Positions 44,173-53,003 of a stretch of DNA of 53,044 nucleotides are shown one piece after another. A model generated the notes under the pieces. That model did no database searches and was not told the origin of the DNA. It was given only the letters and a program-made list of their open reading frames with translations. The stretch covers positions 1-53,044 of the forward strand of contig PKCS01000033.1 in assembly GCA_002862305.1 (NCBI GenBank), written 5' to 3'. Made by a program: the position numbers and the translations under genes. This DNA comes from Phycisphaerae bacterium. GTDB taxonomy: Bacteria > Planctomycetota > Phycisphaerae > Phycisphaerales > SM1A02. The number at the start of each line of letters is the position of its first letter. Within the stretch, counting starts at the first letter, position 1.

Positions 44173-44715
44173 TCAGTCCTCGAGGCCGGGGAGGCCGGCG
44201 GATCTGGCGAGGTGGAAATTCCTGAACTGCGGCTCCTCGGTCACCTCCCGGACCACGTGCCGACCGATCCAGGGGGGCACGACGAGGGGGGTATCGACCG
44301 CGGGAAGCTCCGCCTCGGCCAGGACCAGTTCGGAGTCGAGGCCGTGGAATCGATCCAGCTCCCAGACCTGTCCCGCGACATCGATCCGCAGCCGGGTCTT
44401 GCGCAGTCGTCGGCCCCGGGTCAAGGGCCAGAGCTCCCGGAACTCCTCGGAGGGGATCACCCGTTCGTGCTCCTCCCGGACCAGCCCGACCCCGGACTTG
44501 ATGGTGTGGGTGAACACCTCCGACCCGTCGGGGAGCCGGACCCGTCGAATGCGTCCCTCGGGGCCGGGTTCGACGGACGCGGAGGTCGATTCGGGTGGCG
44601 GCGCGAAGTATCCCTGCTCGACCAGCCAGGTCTCGGCCTGCTCGAGGATCGCTTCGGGAATCTCCTCCGGCATGCGATCCAGCAGGAAGACCCGTTCGAT
44701 CTCCCGGGCGTTCAC
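44173..44715 (-). CDS. CYTH-domain protein (triphosphatase-like)
   Basis: The 180-aa protein has the CYTH fold pattern used by inorganic triphosphatases and class IV adenylate cyclases. The acidic strand is EIERVFLLDRMP, EQGYF follows, then VREEHERVI, the basic RKTRLRID, WELDRFHGLD and LVLAEAELP. The signature ExExK is altered, with Val in place of Lys (EIERV), so phosphate chemistry may differ. The GTG start at 44715 overlaps the holB stop (GTGA), implying coupling; an ATG 24 bases upstream inside holB is less likely. Confidence 0.8.
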   Translation of the reverse strand: MNAREIERVFLLDRMPEEIPEAILEQAETWLVEQGYFAPPPESTSASVEPGPEGRIRRVRLPDGSEVFTHTIKSGVGLVREEHERVIPSEEFRELWPLTRGRRLRKTRLRIDVAGQVWELDRFHGLDSELVLAEAELPAVDTPLVVPPWIGRHVVREVTEEPQFRNFHLARSAGLPGLED

Positions 44716-45809
44716 GACGAGGGTCCCCCGGCGAGGCACCGGTGCAGATTCGAGGCCAGTCCGGCGAGGGCGAGCTTGCGGTTCACGTTGGAGGCGATCT
44801 GGACCTCGGCCTCGACCAGCACGTCCAGCGCGTCCGCGAGGCGTTCACACCGCGCGGGATCGTCGACGGATTCCACCAGTCGTTCGCGGAGCTGGAAGCC
44901 GATCATGGACACCAGAAGTCCGGTCGCGCGTCGTCCCGCAGCCTCCTTGGAGGTCAGGGCATCCGCCTTCTCGGCGGCGCTGGCGGACTCCTCGACCACC
45001 CGGTTCATCTCCGCGGACAGCCCCTCCGGGAAACGGCCGGAATGCAGCTGCTCGAGCATCGGCACGAGCGCTTCCTGCCAGGCATGGAGTCCCTCCTCGA
45101 TCGCGGCCACCACGATCCCCGGCGCTCCCTGTGCGTAGCGGATCGCCCACTCGAGCTCGTGGGGCTCGGCTTCAATCGGGTTGTGGGTGATCCACTCGGA
45201 CATCTCCGACTCGTCGAGGGTTCCGAAGCGCACCGGCTGGCATCGGCTGTGGATGGTGGGGAGCAGGGAATCCGGTCGAGTGGTGACGAGGATGAAGTAG
45301 GTGTTCGGCGGGGGCTCCTCGAGGGTCTTGAGCAGGAGGTTCTGCGCCTCGGGACCGAGCAGTTCGGCCTCGTCGATGATGAACACCTTCGCGTGGCCGT
45401 GGTAGGGCTTGATGTAGGCGGGGCCGTCGAAGGCGTGGTTCTCGACCACTCCCCCGATGACCTGCTGCCGGAGCACCGCGACCGGGATGGTCCGGAGCTT
45501 GCGTTCGCGAACCTCGCGGATCGGGGATTCACGGGCCAGCTCCTTGGTGACCAGGTGGAGATCGGGATGGGTTCCCGCGTGGAACAGCACCCCGGAGGCG
45601 GACTCCTCCCGTGGACGGAACGCCTCGACGTCCTCCGGGGTGGTCTCGGGATCGAGGATCAGTCCGGCCAGCGCCCTGGCGGTGGTGCACTTGCCCACCC
45701 CGGCCGGCCCCCCGAAGATCCAGGCGGGGAGGGAATGACTCGAGAGCACCCCGCGGCGGAGAATGTTCTTCACCCGCTGGTGGCCGATCACACGACGGGG
45801 CGGGTTCAC
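44712..45809 (-). CDS. holB: DNA polymerase III delta-prime subunit
   Basis: Delta prime is the stator subunit of the clamp loader that places the sliding clamp on DNA. The 365-aa AAA+ protein has the Walker A-like loop FGGPAGVGKCTTA (33-45), Walker B VFIIDEAELL, the sensor segment LLLKTLEEPPPNTYFILVTT and SRCQPVRF. A helical C-terminal collar domain follows. The four cysteines of the classical zinc module are absent. The start is GTG with GGAG upstream. It is longer than some homologues, and a DnaX (gamma/tau) identity is less likely because of the delta-prime-like C-terminus. The CYTH gene overlaps its end. Confidence 0.88.
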   Translation of the reverse strand: MNPPRRVIGHQRVKNILRRGVLSSHSLPAWIFGGPAGVGKCTTARALAGLILDPETTPEDVEAFRPREESASGVLFHAGTHPDLHLVTKELARESPIREVRERKLRTIPVAVLRQQVIGGVVENHAFDGPAYIKPYHGHAKVFIIDEAELLGPEAQNLLLKTLEEPPPNTYFILVTTRPDSLLPTIHSRCQPVRFGTLDESEMSEWITHNPIEAEPHELEWAIRYAQGAPGIVVAAIEEGLHAWQEALVPMLEQLHSGRFPEGLSAEMNRVVEESASAAEKADALTSKEAAGRRATGLLVSMIGFQLRERLVESVDDPARCERLADALDVLVEAEVQIASNVNRKLALAGLASNLHRCLAGGPSS

Positions 45810-45840
45810 GGTCGGGCTCCGGGTTGGTCCGTGGGCGGGC

Positions 45841-46863
45841 TCAATTGGGAACCTCGATCAGAATGGGAGTCACGGGGCGTCCGGTCTGGGGATTCAGGAT
45901 CGGTTCACCGTTGATCAACAGGACCTCGAATCGCTCCATCAGGACCTCCACCTCCGGGGCGTACAGGGTGCTGCGGGAGTCGTAGGCGTCCGAACCGAAC
46001 ACCCCCACCGACACCACGCTCAGCTCGCGGGCGTGGTTGTGGTCGAACCAGGCGCTGAGTCCCTGCGCCCGGAGGGCCCTCGCCATGGCCTCCGCACGAT
46101 CCATGCAGGTGGGGTAGTCGATGGACGTATCGCCGAACGTACCCCACTCGGCGACCTTGAGCGAGTACACGATCCGGCCCAGTCGGTACTGGGATCGCAG
46201 GCTGTCGAGGGAGAGGGGCGATCGGGCCTCGGCCACGTCCGGCTGCGCGGGCATCGCACGCGGGAACGCAAGGGCGCCGTTCGCGAGCTTCAGCGCACCG
46301 ATGCGCTCCATCATGGCGCGCGAGGCGGGGCTGGAGGGGCTGTCGTACCGACCCACGAAGACCGCCGAGGAGCCGCCCCTGGACAGGGTGCCGCTGAAGA
46401 TCGGCTGCAGTTCGGGGTACCGGGTCCGGATCTGGTCGCAGAGCGACCTGGCCACCGCCTGGTGGTCCACTCCGGAGAGGGTGGCCAGCGCGATCGACCA
46501 TCTCGAGCCGGGATCCCGGGGCGCGGGGACTTGCCGGGCGCCGGCTGAGGCCTCCTCCTTCTGGAGCAGCTCGTCATCCCCGGGCTCGAAGAGGGCAGGG
46601 GTGCCCGACCGGTCCACGGTGGGATCAGGCGATTCGGGAGCCGCGGAGGCACATCCTGCGCAGTTGAAGAAAAAACCGGAAAAAAGCAGGTACGCGAGCA
46701 GCCCGGCAAAGCTTGCCGAACCCCGGATCCCATGCCATAAAAGGGCCCTTGCCGAGCTTTCATCCCCGATTTGTCCCCGATCGAGGGCTACAGTGGTTCG
46801 AGACCACGCACTCGACCCCGAGTTCGGGGGTTTCCGGCGAAAGGCCTGTGGCTTGAAAGTCAT
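45841..46863 (-). CDS. Hypothetical secreted or lipoprotein-like protein
   Basis: The 340-aa frame has a long N-terminus before a hydrophobic segment with Cys residues (FAGLLAYLLFSGFFFNCAGC). This could be a lipoprotein signal if translation starts later than the ATG at 46863. The soluble part has WSIALATLSGVDHQAVARSL, AVFVGRYDSPSSPASRAMME and VSVGVFGSDAYDSRSTLYAP. It resembles a SPOR/amidase-associated pattern of alternating strand and helix, but no family was assigned. The true start is uncertain because no ribosome site is clear. It lies 31 bp upstream of the holB start on the same strand. Confidence 0.6.
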   Translation of the reverse strand: MTFKPQAFRRKPPNSGSSAWSRTTVALDRGQIGDESSARALLWHGIRGSASFAGLLAYLLFSGFFFNCAGCASAAPESPDPTVDRSGTPALFEPGDDELLQKEEASAGARQVPAPRDPGSRWSIALATLSGVDHQAVARSLCDQIRTRYPELQPIFSGTLSRGGSSAVFVGRYDSPSSPASRAMMERIGALKLANGALAFPRAMPAQPDVAEARSPLSLDSLRSQYRLGRIVYSLKVAEWGTFGDTSIDYPTCMDRAEAMARALRAQGLSAWFDHNHARELSVVSVGVFGSDAYDSRSTLYAPEVEVLMERFEVLLINGEPILNPQTGRPVTPILIEVPN

Positions 46864-46948
46864 TGTGTATCAGGGCCTTGCATGATCAAAGGGTCGAGGA
46901 TCGACCGACTCAAGTAAATCGGCTGCGAGCGACGATATGAAGAGCACG

Positions 46949-46984
46949 GGGCTTGAGCAAACCCGAATGTCCAATCTCAAGCCC
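46949..46984. repeat. Perfect 9-bp inverted repeat upstream of flgM
   Basis: GGGCTTGAG (46949-46957) and CTCAAGCCC (46976-46984) form a perfect 9-bp stem with an 18-nt loop, about 63 nt before the flgM start. The string GGGCTTGAG recurs near 47451, upstream of the amidohydrolase gene. It could be an operator or an RNA hairpin. Confidence 0.5.
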
Positions 46985-47046
46985 GCACCATAACCAAGTC
47001 CACACGCCGACCGCGCTGTCATGCGCCCGGCAGGGAGTCAACCGGA

Positions 47047-47373
47047 ATGACTGACATCGGATTCATCAACAATCCCCCGCTCGATCCCGGGTCCCAGATC
47101 CCAGGCCGATCCGCGGAACCCGTCCAGGGAATCGGGTCCGATGCCCGGACCAAGGCCGCGCCCGGGACCCGACCGGCACCGGTCGACCGGGTCGAGATCT
47201 CGAGCGAGTCGGTCGAGCTCGAACGACACCTCTCGGCGATGAGGGAACTCCCGCTGGTCCGTGAGGAAAAGGTCGCGGAGGCCCGGGCCGCCATCGAGGA
47301 AGGTCGCCTCGACACCAACGCGGCCCTGAGCGCCGCCCTCGAGGTCATGATCCGGGAGGCGGAGCTCCTCTAG
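47047..47373 (+). CDS. flgM: FlgM-like anti-sigma-28 factor
   Basis: FlgM binds the flagellar sigma factor FliA and holds late flagellar genes off until the hook is complete. The 108-aa protein has the family pattern: an unstructured Pro/Gly-rich N-half and a C-terminal core VDRVEISSESVELERHLSAM. LVREEKVAEARAAIEEGRLDT follows. This fits the sigma-binding helices. GGGAG lies before the ATG. No other flagellar gene is near. A weak sigma-28-like pattern (TCAAGTAA ... GACGATAT, 46910-46938) lies upstream, but its spacing is off. Confidence 0.82.
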   Translation: MTDIGFINNPPLDPGSQIPGRSAEPVQGIGSDARTKAAPGTRPAPVDRVEISSESVELERHLSAMRELPLVREEKVAEARAAIEEGRLDTNAALSAALEVMIREAELL

Positions 47374-47396
47374 AGTTCCTCCAAGGGCCCCTCCTG

Positions 47397-47425
47397 GAGG
47401 CACCGACCCGACGGGTTGGTGCCTC
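47397..47425 (+). terminator. Long hairpin after flgM (no U-run)
   Basis: GAGGCACCGACCC (47397-47409) pairs with GGGTTGGTGCCTC (47413-47425) over a GAC loop, a 13-bp stem with one G-U pair. It begins 23 bp after the flgM stop. No T-run follows, so it may be a weak or Rho-assisted terminator or an mRNA-stabilising structure. Confidence 0.5.
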
Positions 47426-47528
47426 AACCGGCCCCAATTCCACAACATCGCGGGCTTGAGCCGCTCCAAACGGCGGAGAGGGCTTACACTCGAAAATGGT
47501 GGCCAGCGCCACATTCGAGGAGTAGCCC

Positions 47529-50500
47529 ATGCCATTCAGGACCAGTTCGTCGTTCACACGCACCCTCGCCCTGGCCTGCGCCATCGGGTCGGTCCAGCCG
47601 GGACTCGCCCAGGACGCCCCCCCCACCACGATCCGTCAGTCGGAACTGAGGCAGGACGCCCTCACCAACCTCGAGATCGTGGTTCGACCGGGCGAGGTCA
47701 TCGAATCGGGGACCATCCTGCTCAAGGATGGGGTGATCACCGCGGTCGGTGCCGACGTCGAGGTACCTCCGGGGTACCGGGTGCACGACCACCGGGGATT
47801 CACCGCCTACCCCGGCCTGATCGAGCCCGCCCTCGTGATCAGCAACGAGGAGGCCTACAAGGCCGCTGGCCAGGAACGAGGCGCCTACCACAATCCGAAG
47901 ATCGTCCCGCACCTCGACGTGGCGGGGAGTCCGAACGTGGCCGGTGGTGATGCAGCGGCCCTCAGAAGGATGGGTTTCTGCAGCGCGATGGTCCTCCCGG
48001 AGGACGGCATCCTCCAGGGGCGGGGCGCGCTGGTCCTGCTGGGGGAGGAAGCGGGGGACCAACGAACCATCGGGGGACGGCGACCGCTGGCGATCACGAC
48101 GCGGGGATCGGGGGGATGGGGCAGCTACCCGGGCTCCAGCATGGGAGTCAACGCGGTGATCAGGCAGGCCCTCATGGACGCGGACTGGCAGATCCGATGT
48201 CGGGACGTGTTCGTCGAGGATCCGGAGGGACACGAACCACCCTACGAAGGGCTCGCCCTCGAATCGATGCGCGACGTGCTGGACGGCCGCGAACCGGTGG
48301 TCTTCGACGCCTCGACGGAGATCAGGGCCCTCAGGGCGGCGCGGATCGCCGATGAGTTCGACCTGGAGGCGATCATCCTCGGGGGAGGCTACGAGTTCAG
48401 GCGGGTCGCGGAGATCGCCGAGATCGACCGCCCCGTGATCGTCCCGCTTCCGTTCCCGGAGGAACCGAAGGTCGAGGGCCTGCGCAGCACCGAGGACATC
48501 ACCCTGCGGACGCTCCTCACCTGGAAGCACGCGCCGGAGAACCCCGCCCGACTGGTGTCCGCGGGAGTCCCGATCGCGCTCACCACCCACCGGCTGGACA
48601 ACCGGTCCGACTTCAGGAAGAACCTCTCCAGGGCGGTCGAGCATGGCCTCGATCCCGAACAGGCGCTCGCCGCGGTCACCGTCAACCCGGCGCGCATGAT
48701 GGGCGCCGAGGATCGGCTGGGGACGCTGGAGGCTGGACGCATCGGGAACGTCGTGATCGTGGACGGGGACCTGCTGGACCCCGCCGACGACATCCGCGAG
48801 GTGTGGGTCGCGGGTCGTCGCCACGAGTTCAAGTCGGATCCGAAGTTCGACTTCACCGGGGAGGGCACCCTGGTCATGGACGAACTGACCCGATCGGTCA
48901 AGGTCGATCGTCGAAGGAAGGTCCTGGAGGTCTCGACGGTCGTCACCGAGGACCCGGAATCCGGGGACGAACCGGAAGCACCGGAGGACGGGGAGCTCGC
49001 GGACGCCGGGGAACCCTCGGAGGAAGGGTCCGAACGGACCAGCTGGCGCGCCCGCAACCTGAGTTTCAGCGAGAGCGGGGTCGCAGGCATCATCGACGGG
49101 GCGGCACTGGACCAGGAGGGCCCGCTTCGCTTCGACATGATGCTGCTCGATGGTCGGCTCAACGGGATCGCGCGGACGAGGACCGGAGAGACCATCCACT
49201 TCACGATCACGGAGGACGCCCTGGCCGAGGCGAAGACCGAGGACGAGACCGGGGAGGAGGCCCCCGAGGCGCCCGAGGAACCCTACGAGCTCGTCGAGCT
49301 TCCCGTGCCCCTGGGCGCCTACGGACGCCTGGAGCAGCCCGAACAGCAGACGGTCCTCTTCCGCAACGGACGGATCTGGACCGCGGCGGATGAAGGCATC
49401 CTGGAAGGCCATGACCTCCTGATCAGGGACGGGATGATCGAGTACGTCGGGTACGGGCTCGATGCACCCGAGGACGCCCTGGTCATCGACCTGGACGGCC
49501 GCAACGTCACGCCGGGACTCATCGACTGCCATTCGCACACCGGCATCGATGGCGGGGTCAACGAGGGTGGACAGAACAACACCGCCGAGGTGCGCATCGG
49601 GGACGTGCTGAACCCCGACGACATCAACTGGTATCGCCAGCTGGCGGGTGGACTGACCGCCGCCAACCAGCTCCATGGATCGGCGAATCCGATCGGCGGG
49701 CAGAACGCGGTGGTGAAGCTGCGCTGGGGCGCGCCGGTGCACCGCATGCACATCGAGGACGCCAAGCCGGGCATCAAGTTCGCGCTGGGCGAGAACGTGG
49801 TCAGGCCGAGCGGGCGCTATCCGGACACCCGGATGGGGGTGGCGGCGTTCATGGAGGATTCGTTCCGAGCGGCCTCCGAGTACCGGGACCGCCATGAGGA
49901 CTACCTCGCGCTCCCCGTGGAGCAACGGCTCGCGACCATGCCCCCGAGGCGTGACCTGGAGCTGGAGGCCCTGGTCGAGGTCCTCGAGGGTGAGCGACTG
50001 ATCCACTGCCACAGCTACCGCCAGGACGAGATCCTGATGCTGCTGCGTACCGCGGAACGATGGGGATTCACCATCGGCACGCTTCAGCACATCCTCGAGG
50101 GCTACAAGGTGGCGGACGCGATCGCGGACCACGGGGCTGGCGCCAGCAGCTTCAGTGACTGGTGGGCCTACAAGATGGAGGTCATGGACGCCATTCCCTA
50201 CAACGGCGCGATCATGGCCGAGGCCGGGGTGCTGGTCAGCTTCAACAGCGATTCGAATGAGCTGGCGAGGCGGATGAACACCGAAGCCGCGAAGGCGGTC
50301 AGGTACGGCGGCCTCGAACCGCACGAGGCACTCAAGTTCGTGACCATCAACCCCGCCAGGCAGCTTCGAATCGACGACCGAACCGGCTCGATCGAGGTGG
50401 GCAAGGATGCCGATCTCGCGATCTGGAGCGGTGATCCCCTGAGCAGCTTCAGCCGATGTGAACAGACCTGGATCGACGGGCGGAGGTACTTCGACCTCGA

Positions 50501-51134
50501 GGAGGATCGTGCCACCATCGACCAGGTACGCAAGACCCGGTCGATGATGCTGGCGGAGCTGGTCGACGAGGGCTCCGGAAAGTCCGACGGGGCCCGGGGA
50601 GTGGCCGGGGCTGATCCGGTCAGCGGGACCTGGGTCTGCTCAATCGAGACCAATCGCATGGGCACCCTCGAGGTGACTCTGGATCTCCAGCTCTCCGAGG
50701 ACGGCGCCGTCGAGGGAATGGCCAGCATGGCGATGATGGATCTCCAGATGGAAGCGGGAGGTCGCTTCGACAAGGGGAACTCCACGCTGGAACTCGAGCT
50801 CACGATGGAGGGCAATTCCGTCTCGGTGATGGAACTCGTCATCAAGGGGGAGTCGCTCGAGGGATCGGGCGAGTCCACCACCATGCCGGGCAGCCCGTCC
50901 GCGGTGATCACCGGCAAGCGAATCAGCAAGCCCGGCGTCGACGCCGACCAACCCCCGAGCACGGTGCTCCGGATGGGACGCGGGAGCCTGATCGCCCGGA
51001 TGCTCTCCCAGGGTGACGACCAGGTCATCGAGATGGTGCGGAGCGGGCTCGATCCCGCCGAGATACGCCCCGGGCAATGCTGCGCGGGGGGACAGGAACT
51101 GAGAGAAGCCATTTCCCGGGAGGCCGGACAATGA
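47529..51134 (+). CDS. Secreted double-domain amidohydrolase
   Basis: The 1201-aa protein begins with a signal peptide (MPFRTSSSFTRTLALACAIG...LAQD) and holds two amidohydrolase (imidazolonepropionase/dihydroorotase-like) domains in tandem. Residues of about 45-430 resemble the barrel and composite sandwich domain, but the metal-binding HxH is missing (FTAYPGLIEPALVIS). About 170 acidic residues follow. The second domain (about 615-1010) has the intact GLIDCHSHTG (H668, H670), LIHCHSYRQDE, and the C-terminal EVGKDADLAIWSGDPL signature. A last region of about 180 aa is beta-rich. The second half is probably the active one. GAGGAG precedes the ATG. It overlaps the next amidohydrolase by ATGA. 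Confidence 0.9.
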   Translation: MPFRTSSSFTRTLALACAIGSVQPGLAQDAPPTTIRQSELRQDALTNLEIVVRPGEVIESGTILLKDGVITAVGADVEVPPGYRVHDHRGFTAYPGLIEPALVISNEEAYKAAGQERGAYHNPKIVPHLDVAGSPNVAGGDAAALRRMGFCSAMVLPEDGILQGRGALVLLGEEAGDQRTIGGRRPLAITTRGSGGWGSYPGSSMGVNAVIRQALMDADWQIRCRDVFVEDPEGHEPPYEGLALESMRDVLDGREPVVFDASTEIRALRAARIADEFDLEAIILGGGYEFRRVAEIAEIDRPVIVPLPFPEEPKVEGLRSTEDITLRTLLTWKHAPENPARLVSAGVPIALTTHRLDNRSDFRKNLSRAVEHGLDPEQALAAVTVNPARMMGAEDRLGTLEAGRIGNVVIVDGDLLDPADDIREVWVAGRRHEFKSDPKFDFTGEGTLVMDELTRSVKVDRRRKVLEVSTVVTEDPESGDEPEAPEDGELADAGEPSEEGSERTSWRARNLSFSESGVAGIIDGAALDQEGPLRFDMMLLDGRLNGIARTRTGETIHFTITEDALAEAKTEDETGEEAPEAPEEPYELVELPVPLGAYGRLEQPEQQTVLFRNGRIWTAADEGILEGHDLLIRDGMIEYVGYGLDAPEDALVIDLDGRNVTPGLIDCHSHTGIDGGVNEGGQNNTAEVRIGDVLNPDDINWYRQLAGGLTAANQLHGSANPIGGQNAVVKLRWGAPVHRMHIEDAKPGIKFALGENVVRPSGRYPDTRMGVAAFMEDSFRAASEYRDRHEDYLALPVEQRLATMPPRRDLELEALVEVLEGERLIHCHSYRQDEILMLLRTAERWGFTIGTLQHILEGYKVADAIADHGAGASSFSDWWAYKMEVMDAIPYNGAIMAEAGVLVSFNSDSNELARRMNTEAAKAVRYGGLEPHEALKFVTINPARQLRIDDRTGSIEVGKDADLAIWSGDPLSSFSRCEQTWIDGRRYFDLEEDRATIDQVRKTRSMMLAELVDEGSGKSDGARGVAGADPVSGTWVCSIETNRMGTLEVTLDLQLSEDGAVEGMASMAMMDLQMEAGGRFDKGNSTLELELTMEGNSVSVMELVIKGESLEGSGESTTMPGSPSAVITGKRISKPGVDADQPPSTVLRMGRGSLIARMLSQGDDQVIEMVRSGLDPAEIRPGQCCAGGQELREAISREAGQ

Positions 51135-52507
51135 ACATCCTGAATCGGAACGTCCCGAGTGCGAGATGCGCCTGGCTGGCGGCGATCCTCCTGGCGAGCT
51201 CGCAGCTCCACGCGCAGTCCAGGCAGGTCCCGGCGGGCAGGCAGTCCGCACCCACCGTGATCGTCAATGGAACCCTCCACAACCCGCCCCCGGATCGATC
51301 CGGACGGGACGAGGTGGTGGTGGAGGATGCCTGGATCATGTTCGAGGACGGTCGGATCACCCAGGTCGGCACCGGCGAGATGGAGATTCCCGACGGCTGC
51401 GAGGTACTCGATGCCGAGGGCCTGCACATCTACCCGGGGCTCATCGCGGGACCGACCCAGCTGGGACTCATCGAGACCGAGCAGGTCCGGGCCACGGACG
51501 ACACGACCGAACTCGACAGCGAGCATCCGGAGATCCAGGCCTGGGTCGCGATCAATCCGGACAGCGACCTGATCCCCGTGGCCAGGAGCTCGGGGATCAT
51601 GAGTGCGGTGGTGTTTCCCGGGGGCGGGATCATCAGCGGACAGCCCTCCATGATCCGGCTCGACGGCTGGACCACCGAGGACCTGACCATCCGGGAGAGC
51701 CTCGGGGTGATCGTGAACTGGCCGATGATGAATCCGGTGACCTCGCGGTTCGTCCGCCGTTCGGCGAGCGACCAGAAGAAGCGTTCCGCCGAACGAGTCA
51801 AGCGGATCGACACGTACTTCGATGATGCCGAGGACTGGCTGAAGGCGCGCGAAGCGGATCCGTCCATCCCCTGGAACACGCGATACGCCGCCCTCTCCGG
51901 GGTGATTTCCGGCGAGGTTCCGGTCTACCTCGATGCCTCACGGCCCAGCCAGATCGAATCGGGGGTGGCCTGGGCGAAGGGGCGGGGCTACCGGGTGGTG
52001 ATCGTGGGTGGGGCGGGATCCGGCTCCTGCGCGCGGATGCTCGCGGAGGAGGACGTCCCGGTCATGCTCAAGGGCACGCACCGCCTCCCGCTGGCACGAC
52101 ACCATGCCCACGACGAGATCTACGGGACCCCCGAACGACTCCGCGAGGCCGGCGTGCTGTTCTCCATCGGAAATTCCGAGAGCGGGGCGTTCGCGCCCGC
52201 CCAGGAGCGGGACCTCGCCCACCAGGCCGCCAGCGCGGCCGCCCACGGACTTCCTGCCGGCGCGGCGCTGAGGTCGGTCACCCTGTCGCCCGCGGAGATC
52301 GCCGGGGTGGGGGACGAACTCGGCTCGATCGAAACCGGCAAGTCCGCCACCCTGATCGTCACCACCGGGAACCCGCTCGAGCTGACCTCCGAAGTGCTTG
52401 TCGCCTACGTCGACGGCCGCCGGATCGACCTCTCCGACCGACAGAAGATGCTCGCCGAGAAGTACCGGGAGAAGTACCAGCAGATCGAGGATGAACGCCA
52501 GCCGTGA
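51131..52507 (+). CDS. Secreted amidohydrolase-like protein, HxH-less
   Basis: The 458-aa protein has a signal peptide (MNILNRNVPSARCAWLAAILLASSQLHAQ) and an amidohydrolase fold: IMFEDGRITQVGTGEMEIPDGCEVLDAEGLHIYPGLIAGP at the start and ELGSIETGKSATLIVTTGNPLE at the end. The metal-binding HxH after the first barrel strand is absent (IYPGLIAGPTQLG); a late LARHHAHDEIYG segment is present. It therefore resembles the inactive first half of the preceding gene. Its ATG overlaps the preceding stop (ATGA), so both are translated together and may form a complex. The C-terminal tail is a charged helix. Confidence 0.88.
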   Translation: MNILNRNVPSARCAWLAAILLASSQLHAQSRQVPAGRQSAPTVIVNGTLHNPPPDRSGRDEVVVEDAWIMFEDGRITQVGTGEMEIPDGCEVLDAEGLHIYPGLIAGPTQLGLIETEQVRATDDTTELDSEHPEIQAWVAINPDSDLIPVARSSGIMSAVVFPGGGIISGQPSMIRLDGWTTEDLTIRESLGVIVNWPMMNPVTSRFVRRSASDQKKRSAERVKRIDTYFDDAEDWLKAREADPSIPWNTRYAALSGVISGEVPVYLDASRPSQIESGVAWAKGRGYRVVIVGGAGSGSCARMLAEEDVPVMLKGTHRLPLARHHAHDEIYGTPERLREAGVLFSIGNSESGAFAPAQERDLAHQAASAAAHGLPAGAALRSVTLSPAEIAGVGDELGSIETGKSATLIVTTGNPLELTSEVLVAYVDGRRIDLSDRQKMLAEKYREKYQQIEDERQP

Positions 52508-52517
52508 GGCCGGCCGG

Positions 52518-52991
52518 TCAGCCCTCGCGCCTCAAGGTGATCCCCGAGCTGAAGACCGCTCCTCCGGGGAGGGTGGCCAGCACCCGCACCCGGATGGGTG
52601 AGCCCGGCAGGGGTGGCTGAGACCATTCAAGGTCGAGCTTGAACCGGTAGGTCATGGTGACGCGGTCCCAGTGCAGCTGGTTGACCTCGGAGTCCGCGAG
52701 GTTGAACTCGAACGTCCGCTTCTGGGAATCGAGGTTGGAGTCGGGGATGATGGTGAAGGTCACGAGACCAGGGAACTTGGTCGGATCGCCCTCCCCGTCC
52801 GTGAAGAGGACCCGCAGGGAAAGTAGCTCCTCGTCGGCATCGATCATGAACCGGCTGAGTCCGTGCAGCTCGACCTGGGACGGCATCCAGGGCCAGTTGG
52901 CGTTCGTGACGACCGATTTCTGACAACCGGGAGTGGTCAGGAGGAGGGCGGTCGCCCAGAGCAGCATGATCGGTCCGACCGGTCGTCGCAT
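52518..52991 (-). CDS. Putative lipoprotein
   Basis: The 157-aa product starts MRRPVGPIMLLWATALLLTTPGC, a signal peptide ending in a lipobox (TPGC), so it is probably lipidated. The mature part is beta-rich and has segments such as ELLSLRVLFTDGEGDP and DRVTMTYRFKLDLEW. No family was recognised. A TAGGCT box lies six bases before the ATG, and GGAAG overlaps the same spacer. It converges on the second amidohydrolase with 10 bp between stops. Confidence 0.75.
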   Translation of the reverse strand: MRRPVGPIMLLWATALLLTTPGCQKSVVTNANWPWMPSQVELHGLSRFMIDADEELLSLRVLFTDGEGDPTKFPGLVTFTIIPDSNLDSQKRTFEFNLADSEVNQLHWDRVTMTYRFKLDLEWSQPPLPGSPIRVRVLATLPGGAVFSSGITLRREG

Positions 52992-52997
52992 GCTTCC

Positions 52998-53003
52998 AGC
53001 CTA
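52998..53003 (-). promoter_or_regulatory. Candidate -10 box, leaderless lipoprotein gene
   Basis: The minus strand reads TAGGCT, six bases (GGAAGC), then ATG. A TTGGCG-like -35 box sits 18 bases upstream. This is the only leaderless candidate here with a plausible -35 element. Confidence 0.45.

Noticed and set aside
46910-46938. Sigma-28 promoter before flgM
   Set aside because: The TAAA-like and GACGATAT-like halves are present, but their spacing and match are too poor to call.
47484-50324. 946-codon minus-strand open frame opposite the double amidohydrolase
   Set aside because: It is an antisense artefact of codon bias; there is no ribosome site or family motif.
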